Assembly: GCA_017621885.1 (NCBI GenBank)
Contig: JAGASD010000006.1
Span: 1 to 64,000 of the forward strand
Direction of reading: 5' to 3'
Source: Clostridia bacterium
GTDB taxonomy: Bacteria > Bacillota > Clostridia > Oscillospirales > Acutalibacteraceae
DNA length: 64,000 nt
Shown here: in pieces, positions 28,701 through 38,164 of the stretch
Position numbering within the stretch: position 1 is the stretch's first letter
How the letters are laid out: each line of letters begins with the position of its first letter
The notes under the pieces: model-generated
Told to the model about the DNA's origin: nothing
The model's database searches: none
The model's input: only the letters and a program-made list of their open reading frames with translations
Made by a program: the position numbers and the translations under genes

Positions 28701-30341
28701 ATCCATTTTAAGGAGACCGAGTTGTTCAATTTCAGTCATTGTAAACTGAGTAACTGTCTGGTCGCCGTTTTTTGCAAGAGGAACGTAAGAGCAAACCTCA
28801 TCACGGGTTATAACAACACCTGCCGCATGTGTTGAAGCGTGACGCGGCATTCCCTCAATTCTTGAGGCTGTATCAAGAACTTTTTTTATGTTATCGTCCG
28901 ATTCGTAAAGTGCTTTTAAATCAGCATTTTTATCTAAAGCGTCATTTATATCTGAAAACTCCCGCGAAAGCTGTTTTGCAACTGTATCACCTACGCTGTA
29001 CGGAAGCCCCAAGGCTCTTGCAACGTCACGCACCGCAGCTTTCGCCTGTAACGTACCGAAGGTAACAATCTGTGCCACACGGTCTGTACCGTATTTGCGG
29101 TTTACGTAATCAATAACCTCGCCCCTGCGCTCATAACAGAAGTCGATATCAATATCGGGCATACTTACTCTTTCGGGATTTAAAAATCTTTCGAAAAGAA
29201 GCTTGTTTTCAATAGGGTCAATACCGGTAATACCCAGAGCATATGCCGCAAGAGAGCCTGCCGCAGAGCCTCTGCCCGGTCCTACGGGGATATTCCTGCT
29301 TTTAGCAAATCTTATGAAATCGGCAACAATCAGGAAATAATCGTTAAAGCCCATACTGTCAATTACACTTAACTCATATTCAAGGCGCTTCATATATTTC
29401 TCAGCAACTGTACCGAATATATTTTCGAGACCTTTTACACATTCACTTCTAAGAAATGCCTTATGGTCGTCAACGGGTGCATCAAACAAGGGGAGCTTTG
29501 TAACCCCAAATTCAAAATCGAAATTGCATTTTTCTGCAATAACCATTGTATTTGATACGGCTTCAGGATAAGCAGAAAAGGCATCTGCCATTTCGTCACC
29601 GTTTTTAAGATAAAACTCATCGTTTGTAAATTCGAGTGCATTTTCTTCGCCAACAACTTTGTTTGTCTGAATTGCAATAAGCACGCGTTGGATATCTGCA
29701 TCACTTTTAAGACAATAATGAGTGTCATTGGTGGCTACCATAGGTATATTCAATTCTCTGCTTATTGAAACAACACCGTCAATAACCTCTTGCTCTTCAA
29801 CCATACCGTGATTCTGAATTTCAAGATAATAGTTACCGTCACCAAACAAATCGCGATACCAACGGGCGGTTTCTTTTGCCTCATCAATGTTACGTTGAAG
29901 AATACGCTGTGAAATCTCACCAAAAAGACAACCGGAAAGTGCAATAAGACCCTCGTGATGCTTTTCAAGAATCTCTCTGTCTATTCGGGGTTTGGTGTAA
30001 AATCCGTCAACCCATGCAGAAGAAACAAGCTGTAAAAGATTCTTATAACCGGTTTCATTTTTACAAAGAAGAATAAGGTGATAGCGGTCACTGTCAATAC
30101 CGTTAACCTTATCAAATCTTGAACGGGGTGCAACGTAAACCTCACAACCGATAATAGGTTTTACCCCTTCTGCTTTGCAGGCTTTATAAAATGCAACTGC
30201 ACCGTACAAAACACCGTGGTCAGTGATTGCAAGGTTTTTTTGTCCCATACTTTTTGCACGGGAAACTACCTCCCCGATACGGCAAGCGCCATCGAGAAGG
30301 CTGTATTCTGTATGCAGATGTAAATGTGTGAATTCAGTCAT
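28701..30341 (-). CDS. dnaE: DNA polymerase III subunit alpha, exon 1 (N-terminal 547 residues)
   Basis: This exon has the PHP domain (THLHLHTEYSLLDGA, 5-19; ITDHGVLYG), GPGRGSAAGSL (about 354-364), then the palm with catalytic acidic motif PDIDIDF (395-401). It ends in QLGLLKMD at 28701, where the intron begins. Reading on without splicing gives only VRFVR and a stop at 28683. The start ATG 30341 lies 5 nt after the araD stop and lacks a clear ribosome site, so translation may be coupled to araD. The product is the C-family replicative polymerase. Splicing is needed to join it to the other 611 residues. Confidence 0.93.
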
Positions 30342-30346
30342 AAATT

Positions 30347-31045
30347 TTATTTTTGCCCGTAATAGGCATCCTTACCGTGTTTTCTGAAATAGTGCTTATC
30401 CGAAAGATATTTATCAATCTGAGTTGTTGATTTTTCTATAATTTCTGTTTTCATTGCCATTTCAGCAACAATTTCAAGAACAGCTGCATTGTGAACAGCA
30501 TCCTCAGCATTCTTACCAAAGGCAAACGGTGCGTGAGAGTGCACGAGCACAGCAGGTGTTGACTCAACATCAAGATTATTATCTTCAAAATGTTCAACGA
30601 TAACCTTACCCGTATTAAGCTCATATTCTGTATTTACTTCATCTGCAGTAAGAGCTCTTGTGCAAGGTACTGCAGTATATGAAAAATCTGCATGTGTTGT
30701 TCCGTATGCAGGAATATCGCGCCCCGCTTGCGCAAATGACGAAGCATTAACCGAATGCGTGTGAACGACCGCATTGAGATTATCAAATTTTTTGTACAAA
30801 TAGTAATGTGTAGGTGTGTCTGACGACGGGTTATAATCACCTTCAACAACAGACCCGTCACCGAGAGAAACAATTACTATTTTTTCAGGTGTAAGTGAGT
30901 CATAAGGAACCCCCGACGGCTTAATTGCAAAAACATTCAGACTTCTGTCAACCTCCGAAACATTCCCCCAGGTGAAAGGTGCAAGCCCCAGAGCGTGTAA
31001 ATGCGTATTTGCATTACATACCTTTTCTTTAAGTTTTTTGTACAT
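30347..31045 (-). CDS. araD: L-ribulose-5-phosphate 4-epimerase
   Basis: The protein is 232 residues from ATG 31045, placed 5 nt after AGAGGTGG. A frame 14 codons longer has no ribosome site. GNVSEVD (about 28-34), IKPSGVPYDSL, the zinc-binding HTHSVNASSFAQAGRDIP and HSHAPFAFG identify the class II aldolase/AraD family. C-terminal KHYFRKHGKDAYYGQK is typical of true AraD. It converts L-ribulose 5-phosphate to D-xylulose 5-phosphate, linking arabinose to the pentose pathway. No araA or araB lies in the window. It lies directly upstream of dnaE in the same direction. Confidence 0.92.
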   Translation of the reverse strand: MYKKLKEKVCNANTHLHALGLAPFTWGNVSEVDRSLNVFAIKPSGVPYDSLTPEKIVIVSLGDGSVVEGDYNPSSDTPTHYYLYKKFDNLNAVVHTHSVNASSFAQAGRDIPAYGTTHADFSYTAVPCTRALTADEVNTEYELNTGKVIVEHFEDNNLDVESTPAVLVHSHAPFAFGKNAEDAVHNAAVLEIVAEMAMKTEIIEKSTTQIDKYLSDKHYFRKHGKDAYYGQK

Positions 31046-31176
31046 AAAAACCACCTCTTTGTCATCTACAATTATATAACTATACAATTTATTTTGTCAA
31101 TCAAATTAATTTACCGAAAAATGGTGACTTTTAAAAAATTATATGTTATATTAATATTGGTAAAGGAGTGATAAAA

Positions 31177-32223
31177 ATGAGAAAATTTGCAAGACCCGCG
31201 TCGGCCATTACACTTATACTCGCTATTGTTATCTGTTTTTCCGGTTGCGGAATTGTAGATTTCACAAAATCAATTTTCACAAAAGAAAATACAGAGGTTA
31301 CGGCAAACCTCGAAAATATCACTGACGTAAACACGCAAAACAATCAGGATAATACGTCTTTTGAAAACACAGACATACTCCCTGCTGACGGAACTACCGA
31401 AGGCGCAACAAACACTGTCTCGGGAACATCAGGCACATCAAGCTCCCAGACCTCATCGGGCTCTTCAGGCTCAAGCACCGGTTCTTCAAGCAATGCAGGA
31501 ACTCAATCAAAGCCCTCAAGCGGCACGACTCAAAAGCCGAGCGGCACAACATCAACAACAGGTAAGCCTGTAATTGAAAACGAAGAAGACCTTACGGTTG
31601 AAGATATTAAGGAAATGCCGATTAAGGACGTGCAGGATTTACTTTTTGCTACAAATGACGAGAGCACCGCAAATAAAATCCTTATAGCTTGCGGTTTTGA
31701 ATATGATAATAAACAAGGTATTTATTACTCTCACCTCAATCCCCTTCAGAGAAAATTCGGTTTCAACCTCGTTTACGATATGGCAGCCCCCATGGCAGGT
31801 ATGTTTTATGATACAAAGCGTATTGAGTTTGTTTATGACAACCGCGAATGGATGGTTCAGATATGGAAGGGTCAATACGGAATTACTTCGGGTGCAGAAA
31901 TAGGTCTTTACAACCGTCCTGTGGACAGAGTTATGCAGTATGACTGTGCAGATGATGAGGATTTAATTGAAATGCAGTTTGATTTTTATAATCAAAATCA
32001 ATTTGTATTTTCAAGGGGACCCGAAAAGCATTGGTGGCTCACAGGCTTTAAGATTTTCAATGCCGGCGTACCTATGCTCATTGACCTTGATATGACGTTG
32101 AAATTCACCAACATTGTTATGGCAAGAGCTTTTTATGACAGCTTAAAGAAAGTTGCCGCTACTTCATTTATTGATCCTATGACATATAGCATCAAAGGCT
32201 CAACGGTAACCATTCATTGGTAA
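31177..32223 (+). CDS. Lipoprotein with Ser/Gly/Thr-rich linker, function unknown
   Basis: The protein is 348 residues from ATG 31177, 8 nt after AGGAG. The GTG at 31168 overlaps the ribosome site. The lipobox is CFSGC. Residues of about 55-130 are a low-complexity Ser/Gly/Thr/Gln linker, a typical wall-spanning spacer. The C-terminal domain of about 210 residues begins VEDIKEMPIKDVQDLLFATNDE and ends in short beta strands (GSTVTIHW). I recognise no family. It is followed after 15 nt by the metallophosphoesterase, so the two may be co-expressed. Confidence 0.78.
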   Translation: MRKFARPASAITLILAIVICFSGCGIVDFTKSIFTKENTEVTANLENITDVNTQNNQDNTSFENTDILPADGTTEGATNTVSGTSGTSSSQTSSGSSGSSTGSSSNAGTQSKPSSGTTQKPSGTTSTTGKPVIENEEDLTVEDIKEMPIKDVQDLLFATNDESTANKILIACGFEYDNKQGIYYSHLNPLQRKFGFNLVYDMAAPMAGMFYDTKRIEFVYDNREWMVQIWKGQYGITSGAEIGLYNRPVDRVMQYDCADDEDLIEMQFDFYNQNQFVFSRGPEKHWWLTGFKIFNAGVPMLIDLDMTLKFTNIVMARAFYDSLKKVAATSFIDPMTYSIKGSTVTIHW

Positions 32224-32238
32224 GGCGAGTGAACAAAA

Positions 32239-33648
32239 ATGATTAAATTTGCAGTTATTGCTGATCCTCACTATTATTCAGAAAAACTTGGTTGTACGGG
32301 TAAGGCTTACGAACGACGCGAGGACTCTGACCAGAAAATGCTTGTTAAAAGCAGAGGTACAGTTCTTGCGGCTCTTGAAGAAATCAAAAAATCCGACGCT
32401 GAATTTTTGATGATTGCAGGCGACCTCTCAAATGACGGTGAGCGTTGCTCTCACGAAGAGATGCGAGAAATTCTTTATGAATTCAAGAAGCACATCCCCG
32501 TTTATGTTATTACTGCCACCCACGACTGGTGCTGTGACGGTAACCCTCGCAGATTCGACGGCGACAACGTTTACAATGACGTTGATACTATCCCTCCCGA
32601 AGAGCTACACGAATTTTACAGAGATTTCGGATTGAACGAAGCACTTTCAGAATTCCATACACATCAGGACAAGGTTTCTTACGTTGTAAGACCTTGTGAA
32701 GGCGTAACCGTTTTCTGTCTTGATGACGACCAGAACGGTGAAGGCGGCTCAGGATATTCTGACGAGCACTTCAAATGGATTGCGGAACAAACCACCGAGG
32801 CTAAAAAACGCGGTGATATTGTATTCGGTATGCAACACCACCACTTACACCTTACAGAATTTGATCGTGTAATTAACGGAAGAGGATCTGTTGAATACAG
32901 AGAAAAGCTTTGTAAAAAATTTGCAGATATCGGCTTCCCTGTTATGTTTACGGGTCACTCACACATGCAACACATCAGAAGAATTGACTCTGAAAGCGGA
33001 AATCCGTTTTATGAAATCAATGTCGGTTCAATAAGCGGCTACCCTGCCCCTATTGCCTACTGCGAAATTTCAAAAGATGGTCTTGATATAAAGACAGAGC
33101 ATCTTGAGAGCTTTACATACAACGGTATTGAGTATTCAAATGACTATCTTAAAGAGCACGCAACCGCTATGTTCACAAAGGTTATTGCTGCCGCGACAAG
33201 TAACGAAAAAGAAAAATTCTCTGCTTTAGTCGCCTGTCTCGGTATTTCAGAAGAAAAAGCAAATAAGATGTGGAAGTTTGTGAAGCCGCTTCTTAAATGG
33301 CTTGATAAACTTACTGTCAAAAAAGCCGCAAGAATAATGAACTTTATTTCGTTCGGTAAAGCAATTGACAAAAAAGCCGCTAAAGAAATTGCTGACATAA
33401 AGGTAAAAGATATTATCTTTTCAACCTTCCGCTCAATTCTTGACGGCTCTTTAGAAAAGCATGAGGAAGGCTCTGCATATTACATAGTTTTTACACAAGC
33501 TTTGGCTTTCCCCTTGAAGCTTGTTAAGAAGCTTCGTATAAAAAACGGCGGACTCATAAGAACGTTAACACATTTAAAAAATGCGGCTCACGAGCTTATG
33601 ACGGGCGGGCCGCTTGATAACAATAATTATTACATTCCTTTTGAATAA
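32239..33648 (+). CDS. Calcineurin-like metallophosphoesterase
   Basis: The 469-residue cytosolic phosphoesterase has the dinuclear-metal motifs in order: ADPHYY (8-13), AGDLSNDGE (59-67), ATHDW (a GNHE variant, about 92-96), GMQHHHLH (about 197-204) and GHSHMQ (about 238-243). The His replacing Asn in ATHD is a departure from the usual GNHD/E. The C-terminal extension of about 190 residues is helical and unassigned. The substrate is unknown. It lies 15 nt after the lipoprotein gene and ends at a strong terminator. Confidence 0.85.
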   Translation: MIKFAVIADPHYYSEKLGCTGKAYERREDSDQKMLVKSRGTVLAALEEIKKSDAEFLMIAGDLSNDGERCSHEEMREILYEFKKHIPVYVITATHDWCCDGNPRRFDGDNVYNDVDTIPPEELHEFYRDFGLNEALSEFHTHQDKVSYVVRPCEGVTVFCLDDDQNGEGGSGYSDEHFKWIAEQTTEAKKRGDIVFGMQHHHLHLTEFDRVINGRGSVEYREKLCKKFADIGFPVMFTGHSHMQHIRRIDSESGNPFYEINVGSISGYPAPIAYCEISKDGLDIKTEHLESFTYNGIEYSNDYLKEHATAMFTKVIAAATSNEKEKFSALVACLGISEEKANKMWKFVKPLLKWLDKLTVKKAARIMNFISFGKAIDKKAAKEIADIKVKDIIFSTFRSILDGSLEKHEEGSAYYIVFTQALAFPLKLVKKLRIKNGGLIRTLTHLKNAAHELMTGGPLDNNNYYIPFE

Positions 33649-33655
33649 TAACAAA

Positions 33656-33689
33656 AAGACTGCAAGCTCACATCGGAGTTTGCAGTCTT
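33656..33689 (+). terminator. Terminator after the metallophosphoesterase gene
   Basis: A 14-bp stem with one G-T pair (AAGACTGCAAGCTC / GAGTTTGCAGTCTT). The convergent lipoprotein gene ends at 33694, so it probably serves both strands. Confidence 0.78.
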
Positions 33690-33693
33690 AATA

Positions 33694-34248
33694 TTATACT
33701 GTTATAGGTAACGTAATTAACATCGCTTCTTCGTTGGTATCAGAATAAACAGCGGTAACAGTTGTCTTCTGACCTTCTGTTAAAAACATCTGATAACTCA
33801 TGGCATACGCACCGATTGTAATAAGCTGAAGGCGCTGAGTCTCTTTACCTATTGCATCAAAACCGGTTCGGTTAACAAAAACCTTGATTGTTCTGAAATC
33901 TTCACCGTGCTCTATTTTTTCAACAAAGCTGCCCTTTTCAACTATATCGTTGAAGCTGTCATACACAAGCTGTGCCTTGATTTTCAAAAAGGCAACATAA
34001 GTGTCCTGCGACATTGTAAGAACATAGAAATTATCATCATTTGAAACAGAAACACCTTCAAATTCACTTATATCCGTTAAAAATTCAGTCTCATCCGCAA
34101 CAAGGGACTTGTTAACAGAAATCGTTACAACATCCTCAGCGGTTTCGCTGACCGTTTGTGTTGTGGATTCAACTTCAGTTTTATCTCCGCAACCGACAAA
34201 AGTTGTCAACAGCAGAACTAACGCTAATACTAAAGATACTTTTTTCAT
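33694..34248 (-). CDS. Small lipoprotein, function unknown
   Basis: The protein is 184 residues from ATG 34248, with lipobox TFVGC near residue 20. An ATG four codons upstream lies inside the preceding gene's last codons. The mature domain (VSVNDDNFYVLTMSQD and TIKVFVNRTGFD) is predicted alpha/beta. I know no family. Its start overlaps the stop region of the nucleotidyltransferase gene, so translation is probably coupled. Confidence 0.75.
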   Translation of the reverse strand: MKKVSLVLALVLLLTTFVGCGDKTEVESTTQTVSETAEDVVTISVNKSLVADETEFLTDISEFEGVSVSNDDNFYVLTMSQDTYVAFLKIKAQLVYDSFNDIVEKGSFVEKIEHGEDFRTIKVFVNRTGFDAIGKETQRLQLITIGAYAMSYQMFLTEGQKTTVTAVYSDTNEEAMLITLPITV

Positions 34249-34250
34249 AA

Positions 34251-35168
34251 TCATTCCCAAAGCTTTTCAGGGTAAACGCCTGCATCAACAAGCTCCTGAA
34301 CAGATCTTACAACATCGGGCTTATCCTCTTTATATGTAACGCCGAACCAGCGATCCTTTGTTTCAAGAACATCAACAGTGCATTTCTTTTCGTTAAGCAA
34401 ATCACGAACAAGGAAAGGAAGGAAAAATTCTGATTTAAGCGGATTCTGAGGAACCTCTGTTTCAAGGAATTTAATAAGGTAGCTTTCAATTTCATCAATA
34501 ATTTCAGGCGGATAACACCAGAAGTTCATTGATGCATAGGCATCCTCATTAAGCTCGTTCCAGGTTTCGCCGTCTTCAGTGTAAGAAATAACACCGTTCA
34601 CACGCTGGATTTTTGTTCTTTCAATAACGTCAAGAAGCTGATTGTTTTCATCAACCTCGCAAACACCGCGAGAAACAGTACCGTTATCTGTAAGGGTATT
34701 TTTAAGAAGATAGCCTGCCATAGCAATTTTGAATTTATCACCTGAGAAATCGGTCTTTTCAATCCAATCAGAAACAGAAGCATAACCGCCTCTGCCGTAA
34801 AAATCATCAGAGTTGATAACAGCAAAAGGCTCGTTAACAACACCTTTACAGCAATAAATAGCGTGAGCCGTACCCCAGGGTTTAACTCTTTCTTCAGGCA
34901 CGCTGAAGCCTTCAGGGAGCTTATCAAGACTCTGGAAAACATATTCAACCTTAATATGCTTTGAAACCTTATCGCCTATTACCTCTCTGAAAAGCTGCTC
35001 ATTTTCCTTTTTGATAATAAAAACAACTTTGTTAAAACCGCTTTTCAATGCATCATAAATAGAATAGTCAATAATTATTGAATTATCAGGACCAACGGGG
35101 TCAATCTGTTTAAGACCGCCGTAACGGCTACCCATACCGGCAGCAAGGATTACTAATGTTTTATCCAT
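34251..35168 (-). CDS. Sugar-phosphate nucleotidyltransferase-like protein
   Basis: The protein is 305 residues from ATG 35168, ten codons into the open frame. AAGG lies upstream and the family N-terminus MDKTLVILAAGMGSRYGGLKQ follows. LAAGMGSRYGG is the NTP-binding loop of NTP_transferase proteins (GlmU/RfbA/GalU type). INSDDFYG carries the metal-binding Asp. The spacing and the WGTAHAIYC segment match a clostridial subfamily usually annotated only as nucleotidyltransferase. The activated sugar is unknown. It is co-transcribed with the lipoprotein gene below it. Confidence 0.82.
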   Translation of the reverse strand: MDKTLVILAAGMGSRYGGLKQIDPVGPDNSIIIDYSIYDALKSGFNKVVFIIKKENEQLFREVIGDKVSKHIKVEYVFQSLDKLPEGFSVPEERVKPWGTAHAIYCCKGVVNEPFAVINSDDFYGRGGYASVSDWIEKTDFSGDKFKIAMAGYLLKNTLTDNGTVSRGVCEVDENNQLLDVIERTKIQRVNGVISYTEDGETWNELNEDAYASMNFWCYPPEIIDEIESYLIKFLETEVPQNPLKSEFFLPFLVRDLLNEKKCTVDVLETKDRWFGVTYKEDKPDVVRSVQELVDAGVYPEKLWE

Positions 35169-35294
35169 TATATAAACCAACCTTTCAAATTTACACAAAG
35201 CTGAAAAAATTATACAACGCTCTGTTAAATATCATAATAACACATAAAAAATTGTTTGTCTACATTAAGTTGCTGACTTTTAATTTTTATCATA

Positions 35295-35322
35295 TTGACT
35301 TTTAATTTTTAAGTCCTATAAT
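35295..35322 (+). promoter_or_regulatory. Sigma-A promoter of the CDF transporter gene
   Basis: TTGACT (35295-35300), a 16-nt spacer and a perfect TATAAT (35317-35322), 33 nt from the start codon. Confidence 0.75.
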
Positions 35323-35354
35323 GAGTGTAGAAAAAGCTTTGATAAGGTGAATTT

Positions 35355-36542
35355 ATGACAAATATTATCGTAAAATTATTTTTGAAAAATAAAGACCCCA
35401 AGAGCCTCGGCGGCAGAGAAAGCTTCGGCAGAGTCGCAGGTATTGTAGGCATTATCTGTAATGTATTTCTATGTATTTTAAAATTCATTGTCGGTACATT
35501 GTCAAACAGCGTTGCCATAACCGCAGATGCCACAAACAACCTTACTGACGCAGGTTCATCCATAATTACTCTTATAGGCTTCAGACTTTCCGAAAAGCCT
35601 GCCGACGAGGATCACCCGTACGGCCACGCCAGGTATGAATATATTACTGCGCTTGTAATTTCATTTTTAATATTATACATAGGCTTTGAAACCTTACGCA
35701 ATTCATTTGACAAAATTCTTCATCCCGAAGAAACTGTTTTCAGTTGGGTAACTGTTGCTATTCTTATTGTTTCAATCTGTGTAAAGCTGTGGTTAAGCGG
35801 TTTTAATAAAAAATTAGGCAAAACCATAAATTCCACAGCACTTGACGCAACAGCCGCAGACAGCAGAAACGACTCAATTTCTACAGGTGCAGTTCTTATT
35901 GCAATGCTTATATCAAAATTCATTGGTTTTAACCTTGACGGATATATGGGAGTTTGTGTTGCAATACTTATCCTGATTTCGGGAGCAGGACTTGTTAAAG
36001 AAACGCTCGGTCCCCTTCTCGGCGAAGCACCATCTAAAGAAATGTATGAAACAATTGAAAGCAAAATTCTTTCATACAACGAGGTCTTAGGTGTTCACGA
36101 TTTGATGGTGCACAGCTACGGACCCAGCAGCTTCTTTGCTTCTGCTCATATTGAAATGGATGCAAACATCAACGTTCTTGTTTGCCACGACTTAATGGAT
36201 AAAATCGAGCGTGATTTCAAATCAGAATTAAATATTCACCTTGTTGTTCATCTTGATCCGACAATTCTTGATTGCGAAAAAACAAATGAATTCAAAGAGC
36301 TTGTAAGAGGTGTACTCTACGATATTGACCCAATAATAACATTCCACGATTTCAGAGTTGTAGTCGGAGACAAAGCAAACAACGTTTTATTTGACGTTGT
36401 TATCCCCCCGTCTTACAAGTATACTGAGCAAGAGCTTACAGAAATAATAAAAAACCGCGTAAACGAAGCCGGTAACGGCAACCTCTACGCAGTTGTGGTT
36501 GTTGACAGAAGCTATGGCGAATTAAAAAGCGAAAACGATTAA
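35355..36542 (+). CDS. Cation diffusion facilitator (CDF) family transporter
   Basis: The 395-residue membrane protein has six TM segments. ADATNNLTDAGSS (about 58-70) and DATAADSRNDSIST (about 161-174) hold the metal-site Asp/Asn residues. The cytosolic C-terminal domain (GVHDLMVHSYGPSSFFASAHIEMD) is the CDF dimerisation fold with His ligands. The family exports Zn2+, Mn2+ or Fe2+ in exchange for protons. The DxxND form seen here does not settle the metal. It has its own promoter and is convergent with spoIVA, overlapping its end by 4 nt. Confidence 0.9.
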   Translation: MTNIIVKLFLKNKDPKSLGGRESFGRVAGIVGIICNVFLCILKFIVGTLSNSVAITADATNNLTDAGSSIITLIGFRLSEKPADEDHPYGHARYEYITALVISFLILYIGFETLRNSFDKILHPEETVFSWVTVAILIVSICVKLWLSGFNKKLGKTINSTALDATAADSRNDSISTGAVLIAMLISKFIGFNLDGYMGVCVAILILISGAGLVKETLGPLLGEAPSKEMYETIESKILSYNEVLGVHDLMVHSYGPSSFFASAHIEMDANINVLVCHDLMDKIERDFKSELNIHLVVHLDPTILDCEKTNEFKELVRGVLYDIDPIITFHDFRVVVGDKANNVLFDVVIPPSYKYTEQELTEIIKNRVNEAGNGNLYAVVVVDRSYGELKSEND

Positions 36543-38017
36543 AGAATAATACATATCAGCCCGCTGCATCCGTCATTTATAATTCTTTCAAGAGTTTCCT
36601 GAATTTTACCTCTTGCATCAACCGGCATATGACAAAGCTTGTTACGAAGACCTTCATTCACAAGCTCGCTCAGTGATTTACCGAAAATATCGGATTCCCA
36701 AATTTTATGCGGATTTTCTTCAAATCCGTCCAAAAGATATTTGAGGAGCTCTTCAGACTGACTTTCAGTACCCACAACGGGTGCAACCTCGGTTTCTATA
36801 CAAGTTTTCATCATATGAATTGAAGGAGCCGAGGCAGAAAGTCTTACACCGTATCGTCCTCCTTGCTTTACGATTTCAGGCTCTTTAAGAGTAAGCTCAT
36901 CAATATCAGGCATCACAATTCCATAACCCGTTGCTTCGACCTCATCAAGGGCATTCCTGATGCGGTCATATTTTTTCTTTATATCGGAAAGCTCGCAAAG
37001 ACTTTCCATTAAATCCTCCTCGCAGCTCATTTGTATTCCTGTTTTTTCGGTAATTATCTTGTAGAGCAATTCGCCTGATAATGTCACCTGAAGCTGAACA
37101 CATCCGTTACCGAGATTAAGATTAGAAATAACTGAAGCTGTAACATATTCATTTTTATTAAGATGCTCGGTCATTTTACCTGTATCCCCTACACAGGTAA
37201 TTGATTCAGCGGCTTCCTTAACCGAATCGCAGACAGAAGCTCTTAACCAATGATTCTGTGAAAGTCCCATAACCCAATTTGGAAGACTAATGCCTATTTC
37301 TTTTAACGGAAATCGGTATAAAACCGCACCGAGAACTGACTTAATAAGATTTTCATCCATCTGAAGACAGTTGACAGGGATTACGGGCACAGAGTATTTT
37401 TCTGTCAAAGATGAAGCAAGCGCAAGAGTCTGCTGACTTTCGGGTGTTGTGGAATTAAGAAGAACAACAAAAGGCTTATTTATTGCTTTCAATTCGCTTA
37501 CAACACGTTCTTCTGCCTCCTCGTATTCCTCGCGGGATATTTCACTAATACTGCCATCTGTTGTAACGAGCAGGCCTATTGTTGAATGCTCTGTAATAAC
37601 CTTTTGTGTACCTATTTCAGCAGCCATATTAAAAGGAATTTCATGCTCATACCACGGTGTTTTAACCATCCTTGGTTTTTCATCCTCTACGTAACCCAAT
37701 GAGCTTGGCACAATATAACCCACGCAATCGATCAGCCTGACGTTAAGTGAAGCGTTATCAGGCAATTCTATTTTAACGGCTTCTTCAGGGATAAATTTAG
37801 GCTCTGTTGTCATAATTGTTCTGCCTGCAGCCGACTGCGGAAGCTCATCCTGCGCTCTTTCTCGTTTATATTCGCTATTGATATTCGGGATAACAAGTGT
37901 ATCCATAAACCTTTTTATAAAAGTGGATTTACCCGTTCTTACGGGACCCACCACACCAACATAAATATCTCCTCCGGTCCTGGTTTCAATATCCTTATAA
38001 ATGCTTGTTTCTGTCAT
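36539..38017 (-). CDS. spoIVA: Stage IV sporulation protein A
   Basis: The protein is 492 residues from ATG 38017, with GGAGG 8 nt upstream; this is exactly the length of B. subtilis SpoIVA. The Walker A motif GPVRTGKST (about 24-32), LIDCVGYIVPSS and LLVTTDGSISEI show the TRAFAC-type ATPase. The C-terminus ends in the hydrophobic GCSGLICIIL needed for assembly on the forespore. SpoIVA is an ATP-dependent cytoskeletal protein that forms the basement layer of the spore coat. It is expressed in the mother cell, in line with the sigma-E-like promoter upstream. Confidence 0.96.
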   Translation of the reverse strand: MTETSIYKDIETRTGGDIYVGVVGPVRTGKSTFIKRFMDTLVIPNINSEYKRERAQDELPQSAAGRTIMTTEPKFIPEEAVKIELPDNASLNVRLIDCVGYIVPSSLGYVEDEKPRMVKTPWYEHEIPFNMAAEIGTQKVITEHSTIGLLVTTDGSISEISREEYEEAEERVVSELKAINKPFVVLLNSTTPESQQTLALASSLTEKYSVPVIPVNCLQMDENLIKSVLGAVLYRFPLKEIGISLPNWVMGLSQNHWLRASVCDSVKEAAESITCVGDTGKMTEHLNKNEYVTASVISNLNLGNGCVQLQVTLSGELLYKIITEKTGIQMSCEEDLMESLCELSDIKKKYDRIRNALDEVEATGYGIVMPDIDELTLKEPEIVKQGGRYGVRLSASAPSIHMMKTCIETEVAPVVGTESQSEELLKYLLDGFEENPHKIWESDIFGKSLSELVNEGLRNKLCHMPVDARGKIQETLERIINDGCSGLICIIL

Positions 38018-38050
38018 AAAACTACCTCCATATTGGTAAACTCTCAACAA

Positions 38051-38080
38051 TAGTTATGATAGAAAGACGAGTTTTATGAC
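38051..38080 (-). promoter_or_regulatory. Possible sigma-E promoter of spoIVA
   Basis: On minus, GTCATAAAA (38072-38080) and CATAACTA (38051-38058) are 13 nt apart, resembling the mother-cell sigma-E consensus (GTCATA-type -35, CATAnnnT-type -10). They lie 34 nt from the start. This is by analogy with B. subtilis. Confidence 0.5.
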
Positions 38081-38096
38081 GGAAAAATCTATTTAT

Positions 38097-38125
38097 TTGA
38101 CACGAATAATTTTATGTATTATAAT
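38097..38125 (+). promoter_or_regulatory. Sigma-A promoter of the mgtC-like gene
   Basis: Perfect TTGACA (38097-38102) and TATAAT (38120-38125) with a 17-nt spacer. It probably drives both the mgtC-like and sulfatase genes. Confidence 0.85.
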
Positions 38126-38164
38126 GTATAAATATATAAAAAACCATCAGGAGTGGAAATCAAT

